A stretch of DNA of 64,000 bases from Nocardia iowensis (GTDB taxonomy: Bacteria > Actinomycetota > Actinomycetes > Mycobacteriales > Mycobacteriaceae): positions 1,054,001 through 1,118,000 of the forward strand of contig NZ_CP078145.1 of the NCBI RefSeq assembly GCF_019222765.1, given 5' to 3'. The translations under genes were made by a program, and so were the position numbers. Shown piece after piece: positions 52,001-61,000 of this stretch. The notes beneath the pieces are model-generated. The model did not search any database. It was not told where the DNA came from and saw only the letters and a list, made by a program, of their open reading frames with translations. Numbering within the stretch: position 1 is the stretch's first letter; each line of letters starts with the position of its first letter.

Positions 52001-55000
52001 AGAGTGCGCGCGAAGTAGGCGAGGCACTGGCCGCGAAGCATGGGGTCACCGCGGTCGGGTTCGACAATCCGCGGCTGGATGTGCGGACCGCGCTCGAATA
52101 CGCCAGGGCGATCGATCGCGGGTTCGCCGAGCATCCCTATGTCGATCTGCGTGAGGTGCGCATCGCGCCGCTGGAGCTGTTGATGCCCGCGCTGACCGAG
52201 ATCCGGGTGGACAACGGTCGCATATACACCCACTCGATCACGCTGAACTCGCGCTACGCGATTCGGCCCGAATTGCTCGAGCGGATGTGGGCCAAGCGAG
52301 TGGCGGACGGCTTCACCGTCGGTCCCGCCGACCGTCCGGTGTACGGGCTGATCGTGCACGAGTTCGGGCACGCGGTCGACAACGCCGGAGCCCACGGCGC
52401 CCGTAATGAACTGCTGTACGAGCTGTTCCATCACTACCGGATGGAATTCAAGTCCGATGACATGGGCGCGTTCATGGATTGGGTGCACACCCAGTTCAGC
52501 AAGTACAGCTTCGACTCCGACGGTGTCCTCAACCCGGTCGAACTCTTGCCGGAGGCGTACGCGGCGGTGACGCACAATGGCCACGCCGCGACCGACGGCG
52601 AGCGGGTCGCCCACGCACTGCTGGTGAGCGAGGCCAAGGCCGAGCAGGAGCGGCGGGCACGCGGCGGGAACAGTGACATGGACAGCCTGACCGCGCGGCT
52701 GGACGCACTGATGAAGGACGACCCGACCAGCGGCTTCTTCCCGACGTTCCCCGAGGAAGGCCAGGGCGGCAGTCCGGAACAGCGGATGAGTTTCGACCCG
52801 CGCTCCGGCGCGGGTGGCGAGCCGGATGCCCCGCGTCCGGGACCGGTCGAGCGGGTCGGCGGACACCCAACTCCGGACGAGGTGTGCCAACCTGGTCGGC
52901 CGGAGCTGGAATTCGCTTGGGAAAGCCCGAATTTCGAGTTCGAAGGCCAGCTCGATGCCGTCGCACGCGGCTACATCGCCGACGCGGGCGGTCACGCGTT
53001 GACCTCGCGAGTCGGACTGGTCGATGGCGAACGGCCGCGCGCGATCATCATCGACTGGGAGGGCATCGGTCATGACAATGTGCTGACCAGTGCGCTGGAT
53101 CGGCATCCCGAGCTGCGCGACGCACTCACTCGGCCGGGCGCGCAGATCCACTACCTGTCCGCCCGAGTCGATTCGACCGACGTGGTGCGACTGACGTACA
53201 ACGAGTCATCACCCGACACCTGGCGGGCGGTGGTCGAATCCGGGCCGTGGCGGGGAGCCGAGGTCACCTTCTGGCAGGACACCGATGGCCTGTGGCGCTC
53301 GGTGCCGCGCGATCTCGCGCCCGAGCAGATCCCGCCCGCGCGCACCGAACCCGCCCTGCCTGCGGATCACGCACTGCGCGAAGAGTATTACGGCGAGAAC
53401 GACCCGAGCCGGTCGCTGATGGAGCGCGTCGAGTACCTGACCCCGGCCGAGCGGGAAGCGTATCGGCTGGTCGTCGGGCCCGACGGCAGGCTCTATCAGG
53501 CGAAGGACGGGAAGCTGTTCGACTCGTCCCAGGTCGCGGGCGCCGATCCGGATTCGCGTCGGGTGATGTTCGTGATCGACGAAAGCGTCAATCTCTACGC
53601 CGAGACCCAAGACGCGGTGCGCCGACGCCACCATTCGACGTTCCTCGCGGGTGAGCGGGTGGCCGCCGCCGGGTCGATGGAGGTACCGAGTGGTCGCCTG
53701 GTCGCCATGGACGACGGCAGTGGCCACTACTGGCCGTCCGCCGAGTCCAACGATCGCGCGGTGCGCCGACTCGTCGAGAAGGATGGCCTGGTCCCGGCCG
53801 AGGACTTCCAGCGCTACGACTTCCACCGCCAGGCCCGCACGGAGACGGTGTTCGATGCCGATCGCACGTCCGGGACCGCCATCGACGAGGCGCGGCCCGG
53901 CGAAGCGCACGGACGCGACGGCGACGCACGGCCCGAAGCTCGGGCCGACAAACCCGCCGCAGCCGGATCGGATTCGCCTGAGGTACCGCGGCGTTCGGCG
54001 GCAGAGCACCCGGGCGGCTTGGCAGAGTCCGGGGACCGACCCGCGGTCGACTCCGGAGCGCATACCGCGCCGGACCCGATATCTGCCTGGGACGCGAAGC
54101 AGTATCGGACCGCGCCGGAACTCGCCGCGGGTCTTGCCGAGCGGACCGGACTTGCCGTCATCGGATTCGACCGTGCCGGTGTGGATCTCGCGCGGCTTCG
54201 CGAATACGCGCAGGCGGTGCACGATGTTGTCGACGCGCACCAACTGGACCTGCGCAGGATCGACGTCTGGGACATCGAGAAGAACGTCGAGACGGTGCTG
54301 GGCGGATCCGGACGCGGTCCCGAATCACCGCTGTTCACCGAGGGCATCATCCTGAGCGAGCGGCTGGCCGCTGCCGAACATCTGCCCGACGGCCTGGTGT
54401 ACAACACCGTCGTCGAGGCGTTGGGCGACGCGATGGTGTACGAGGGCCGGTGGCGCGCGGAGGTTTCCGCGCTGCCGGAATTGCGCAGGTATTACGAGAG
54501 CAATGTCGGACCCGTCCGTGAGCCGGAATTCACGCGATGGTTGATGGCGGAATTCGGCACCGACATTCTCGAGCGTTCGGGAACGCTCAATGTGCGTGAG
54601 GCGCTGGTGCGTTCGTTCGCCGCCGTCGCGGGCACCGGCAACACCGCCACCCCGGGCCAGCGCGTGCTCTACGACGTATTGGTCGAGCAGGCCGACATCT
54701 GGCACGGCCGAAGCGCGCACAGCCCCCTGGTGCCGCTGGTCCATGATCCGATCGACCAGCGGGCCAGGGCCGAGCTCGGTGCCCGGCTCGACAAGGACCA
54801 CAGCATCACGGCGACCGGACTCGATATCCCCGGGGTACCCCTGGACACCGCTCGGGAGTTCGTCGCCACCGTGCGCGACATGATCGCGCGGCATCCCGAG
54901 ATCGACCTGGCGGAGATCCAGGTCGGGCCACTGCCGGATGGGACGTTCGCCAGCTCCGTCCATGACGTCAAGGACGACGGTTCCGTCTACACGAAGACGA

Positions 55001-58000
55001 TCACGCTGAACGAGCGCTACGCGATCAACCCGGAACTGCACCGGCAGCGGCTCGAGCGCCTCGCGGCCGAAGGCTTCATGAGCGGCCCGCCCGACAATCC
55101 GGTGCGGGTCGACATCACGCACGAAGCGTTCCACGCCGTGCAGTACGCGGCCGGATTGCGGGATTTCGCCGAGGCACATGTGGTGGATTACCGGGGCGCG
55201 TTCGGCGAACTGGTCGACAAGTTCTACGAAGTTCGTGGTCAGGGCAATTGGCGCAATGTGTACGAGTGGCTGGCCGGCGAGCTCAGCGGGTACAGCTTCG
55301 ACAAAGACGGCATGCTCAACCTGCCCGAGGCGTATTCCGAAGCGGGCGTCGCCGTGGTATTCCACCCGGAACGGGCGACCGATGCGGAGCGGGTGTTGTA
55401 CGACCGGCTGTTGCGCCTGGTAGAGCATCGGGCCGAGCGCGGCGACGGCGCGGAAGCCCGGCCAGTCGATCCGCACGCGGAGAACCGAGCCGATTCCGCC
55501 GCCACGCCACCGGCCCGCCGGATGTCGCCGAACGAGCAGCTGATCAGGGCCGCGTTGGTCGAGAACCGGGAGCAGGCGCTGCGGGCGATCGGGGAGCTGC
55601 CCAATCGCAGGCGTCAGCTCGCCGAGCAGCTGTTGTTCGAGAACAAGACCATCAAGGACATCGCGGGTGCCACCGGCCGGAGCCCCGCTCACCTGCGTGG
55701 GGAGCGGATCTCGGCGTTCGAGCACGTCGCCGACCTGCTCACCGGGGCACGGGAATTCAGTGGACGCCCGGCACCGAATACGTTGATCGTCGCGCTCGAG
55801 CAAGCCCATCGGGACAAGTCCGCCGCGCTGCGCGAAGCCCTCGACCACCTCAGCGCCGAGCAGCGCGAGTTCTACGGCTGGCACTTCGAGGAAGGCCTGA
55901 CGACCGCCCAGATCGTGGAGCGGACCGGTAAGAGCGAGGCCGCCGTGTGGCTGCTGCGCGGTCGCACGGTGCGCAAGCTGACCGACCTGCTCGCGGCGCC
56001 CGCCGAGATGGGCGCCCGCCCGGCCGGGGTTTCGCCGATCCGCGTGGTCGAGGATGCCTTGCAGCACAACCGGAAAGCACTGGTCGCCGCGATCGATCGG
56101 CTGCCTGGCGCGTTCCACGACTTCGGCACGCGGCACTTCCTGGACGGGCAGACTGTCGAGCGGATCGCGGAGCAGACGAACCGGTCCATTCAGACGGTCG
56201 AGAGCTTGCGCTACCAAACGGCGCGCCGCCTTGCGGACCGGCTGCCCGGACTCGGCGAACCCGTCGGCCGCATTGCTACCGACACAACGTCGTTCACCAC
56301 GCCGCAGCGGCGGACATTGATCGACATCGCGCGGGCACAGGACCCGATCCGGGTCGAACGGGCGATCTCCCAGCTCGCCGATGGGCAACGTCGGATCGTG
56401 GAACTTGTTGTGCTGGAGGGACGTTCGATCCCGGAGGCGGCGGGTGAGATAGGCCGCAGCAGCGGGTCGAGGCCGACCAACGGGGCCGTCCGGGAGGCGT
56501 ATCGCAACGGGCTGAAGAACCTCACGGACATGGCGTTCCCCGCTACGGCACGGGCGGCGCAAGCGGGCGACGCGCGAGCGTTCGCCTTGCTTCGCGAACT
56601 GCACGAGAACAAGATCGGCGAGCAGGTGGCGGGGGAGGTGCCCGATCGACGCGTCGCCGAGGCGCTGACCGCGAAGACCTTCGCACGTGCGGCGGAAAAC
56701 ATTCGGTCGATCGGGGAACGCAGGGTCGACCACTGGTTGCAGGCCATTGCCAAGAGCGTGGTGGCCGAGCACCGATTCGAGAAGTTCCGGGACACCATTC
56801 GGGAAGCTGTCCGCGTCGCCGAGCGGCCTGACGCCTCCAGCCCGCTCGCTCGGTCACTGGCCAAGTCCACCAGGGCGGATATCAAGAACGCGGTCGACCT
56901 GCTGCACGGGAATCAGCGGAAGGTCGTGCTGCTCCGGTACTGGGGAGACGGTAAGTCCGTCGCCGACGTCGCCGCGGCACTGCGGACCACCGAGCACGCG
57001 GTGCGCGATTTCGAGCGCTCGGCATTGCATCGGATCGCCGAATACCTTGTCGCAGAACACCCGCCAACCAAACCGCGAGCCGGGCGTGGTGTGCGTGATT
57101 GGTCGCCGCGCGGCGGACGTGGCGTGGTCGACTTGTCGACTCCGCCGTCGAGCCGAGGCGAATCCGGCTCGGGCGCACCGAAGCAGGTTGCCTTCGGCGA
57201 CCCACCCCCGCCGCGCCGGGCGGGCTCGCCTCCGCAAAACAGCGGAACGCCGATTCATACCCGCGCCGAACCCGTTGCCGCACCAGAGTCTCGATCGGTG
57301 CCACAGCTTCGGTGGACTGAATTCGCGGCGCTGACCCGCGACAGTGCTGAAGTGGGCGCGAAGGCCTTCGAACGACCGGATGGACTCGTCGCGCGGACGC
57401 ACGTGACAGCGGACGGGCCGAAAAACTGTGCGCCGGAATCCTTGTCGTTCGGTAGGAAAGTCACCGGAAACAGCGGAATCCGACCGATGGCCGAGACCGC
57501 GGAAGTGCGGGCCCGCGGCGTGAGCGCCGAAGAATACGCGGCCGCGGCCGGCGCGGACTGGCATCGCGGCGGATTTGCGTCGCTGGACGCGCTGGCCACG
57601 CACGTGCGCGATACCGGTGACACCGTGCTCGGTGCGGTCGAATTCCGCGGTGCGACAGGAGAAGTCGGCGCGCATGCGATGGTGGTGTACCGCGCGCCCG
57701 ACGGCGAGGTCATGGTGCACGAGAAGATCGCCGGCGTCGTCTACGAATACGCGTACCCGTGGGGTGCGCGCCCCGCGGACGTCGCCGGTGTCTACGGCAT
57801 CGTCTTCCACCCCGACGGCCGGGCCGAACATCCGCTCGTCGACGGCAGCGAATCGTCCGGTGCGGCCGGTGCCGACCGGCCGGAGTCGCGGATCGGCGCA
57901 CGTCCCGGGGAAGGCGAACCACCGGGCCACGGCCCGCCCGCGGCGGAACGCCGTTGGGTCGCAAAGGATGCCGCGGACTGGCGAGAGCTGGCCAAGGTGC

Positions 58001-61000
58001 TCGACGACACGCACGGCATCGAGCTGAAGCGTTTCGGCCGCGCCGACCTGAATCGGGTCCGCGAGTTCGCGCAAGCGGTGCACGACCTGATGGAAGCGCA
58101 TCCGCAGGTAGCGCTGCGCGAGCTCGACATCAGGCCGACGGAAACGGATGCCGAAGCGGTACTCGGCTTCCGGGACGAGGTGCTTTCCGGCGCGCCGGTG
58201 TTCACGAAGTCGATCGCACTGAGCGAAGCGCTCGCCCGCGATCCGTCGCTGCCGCCGGGCCGCGTCTACGACGCGGTAGTGCGCGAATTCGGCACCGCGC
58301 TGGTGTACACCGGGCGCTGGCGTGCCGAGGTGCACGCGCTGACCGAACTGCGCCAGCATTACGCGCAAACCCATGGGCGACTGGACGAGCCAGGCTTCCA
58401 ACGGTGGCTGCGCGGGGAATTCGAGGCGGGCAGCTTCGACCGGACCGGCGCCCTCGATCCGCGCACCGCGCTGGTGGAATCATTCGTCACCGCGAAGCGC
58501 GACCCGTCGGCGCTGACCGCGGGACAGCAGATCCTGCACGACGTGCTGGTCGAACAGGCCGAGAAGTGGGCAGGGGAAGACCCTTACATCGTCGCGCCCG
58601 AAGAGGGCGTCGAGCACATCATGGATCGGCTCGACATCGCCGACACGCTCGACCGGGAGTTCGGTATCGAGGGCGTCGGACTCGAACTGCCCGGGGTCTC
58701 GCTCGATACCGTGCGACAGATCGACACGGCGATCCGTGAGGTCATTGCTCTGCACCCGGACATCGATGTGCGCAGGGTCCGCATCGCGCCGTTGGCGAAC
58801 GAGAACGTCTTCGCCGAGACGCGAGTTGCCTACGGCAACGGCCGGTCCCAGTACGCGCCCGAGATCGTGCTGAACGAGCGGTTCGCGGTCAACCCGGAGC
58901 TGTTCCGGCAATACCTGGCCGAGGACGTGCACATCGGCTTCCAGACCGCGTTGCCCGATCGGCCGGTGTACAGCGCGATCGTGCACGAGATGATCCACGT
59001 CGTCCACATCGGCACCGGTTTCGAGAACTCCGCCGCCGGTGTGCGGGCGGCGCAGGACGCCGTCATGAACGCGCTGCTCGACAAGTACAGCGAGACCCAC
59101 CCGGGCCCGGTCGACAAGGCGAAGTTCACGCAATGGTTGCGTACCGAGCTCAACGACTACAGCTTCCACCGCAGCGATGTCCTCAATGTGCCCGAGGCCT
59201 ACGCCGACGCGGGTGCCGCCGTGATCGTGCTCGGCGACCGGGCGAGCACCGGTCAGCGCGCGCTCTACGACCACCTGGTCGCGCTGACTCCGCCGAGTGT
59301 CGAGCCGGGAGCGGTGCCGCCGGCGCGCGCGGAGCCAGGCGCCGTGCCGGACGGACTGCCGACGCGCTCGAACAAGGGTGCCGGCGATGCGCACTCGCCG
59401 GGGCCGCAGGATGCCAGGCTCACCCGGTTCCAGCAGTCCACTCAGGCGGCGCTGCGGCATGCCGAGAAACTGATCGAGTCCAACCCGCACAGTCAGGCGT
59501 TGGCCACCGCCACCCGTTCCGAGATCCAGCTCGCGCTGCAGAAGATGGGCGGCAGCCAGCGCAAGGTGATCGTGCTGCGGTTCTGGGAGGGACGCTCCAC
59601 CACGGAGATCGCCGCGGCGGTACATCTGCCGCCGGAGATGGTCGAGCAATTGCAGCGCGCCGCGGTTCGGGAACTGGCGGGACACATTGTCACCGAGCGG
59701 GGTACGAACCTACCCCCGAACGAGCGGGTCGTGGTCGAGGCGCAGCGCACCGATCAGGCGGCCCTGCGCCGCGCGATCGCCCAATTGCCGGGAGTGCAAC
59801 GGCAATTCGCCGAGCTGCACTACGAACAGGGCAGGTCGCTGCATGAGGTCGGCGCCGAGATGAACCGCAGCGCACCCCAGCTCGCCTTGGTGAAATCTCG
59901 TGCCGTGCACCGGCTCGCCGAATTGCTGACCGGTGTCGAGCGGTTCTCGAGTACCGAGGCACTGCAGCGGGTCGAGGCGGCATTCCGCGACAACCGGACG
60001 GCCGCGCAGCAAGCGGCCGCGCGCCTGACACCCGATCAGCAACGCCTGATCGAGCTCCGATTCGATCGCGGGCTCACGGTCGAGCAGGCTGCCCGGGAAA
60101 TGGGCAAGGGCACCGCGGCGGTGGAGGCGCAGGAACGCCGCGCGGTACGCAAACTGGCCGAATTGCTCGGCGCGCGCCCCGAAGCCGCGGTGACGCCAAC
60201 GGACACAGCGTCTTCCGGCGGTAGGCGTGGCGTCGCCGCGACCGATCTGCTGACGGTTCGCGAAGCGGCCGAGCAGAACCCGGACCGGTTGCGCCGCGCC
60301 ATCGAGGAGCTACCGCGCAAGCAGCGGGAGGTCGCGGAGCCGCGGTTCCTGCGCGGGCAGTCGGTGGCCGAGATCGCCGAAGCGCTCGGCCGCACCGAGA
60401 ATTCGGTGGTCGGATCGCAGCGCAGGGCGGTACAGGCGCTGGCCACATTGCTCTCCGGCGAGACGCTGCCCGCCCGGCCGGGTGGTGCGGATCTGGCACT
60501 GGTGCGTGCCACCCACCGTGACCGGCCCGCGGAATTCCGCCGCGCGCTGGAGCAACTCGACTACGAGCACCGGCGGGTGATCCGGCTGCGGATCGTGAAG
60601 GAGCACACTGCCGCCGAGGTCGCGACGGCCATGAAGAAGACCGAAGACGCGGTGAACAACCTGCAGAAGGACGCGGTTCGGCGGCTGGCCGAGGTGCTGC
60701 GCGGTGAAGAGCGGATGAGCCTCGCCGATGCGACCGCGTTGGTGGAGCGGACGACTCGGCAGTCGCCGGAGGTCTTGCGGCGCGCTATCGACCAACTCCC
60801 CGAGACGGAGCGGCAATACGCTCGCCTGTCGATGCTGGAAGGCAAGCAGATCGTCGCCATCTCGGCCGCGATGGATCGCACGCACACCGCCGTCAGATCA
60901 CTGCGGCGGCGGACCATGCTGCGACTCGGCGAAATCATCACGCAGGAAACGGTTCCCGACCCGCCGACCCGTCGAATCAACAGGGCGACAAGTGGATCCG

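Noticed and set aside
54325..56772. Minus-strand reading frame of 815 codons (similar ones at 35203-37443 and 49882-51921)
   Set aside because: Antisense to HExxH and HTH modules of the giant frame; Pro/Arg-rich translations without family motifs.
55525..60960. Sigma-like segments as frameshifted independent sigma factor genes
   Set aside because: They are in the same open frame as flanking modules with no stop between; repeat linkers are in frame.
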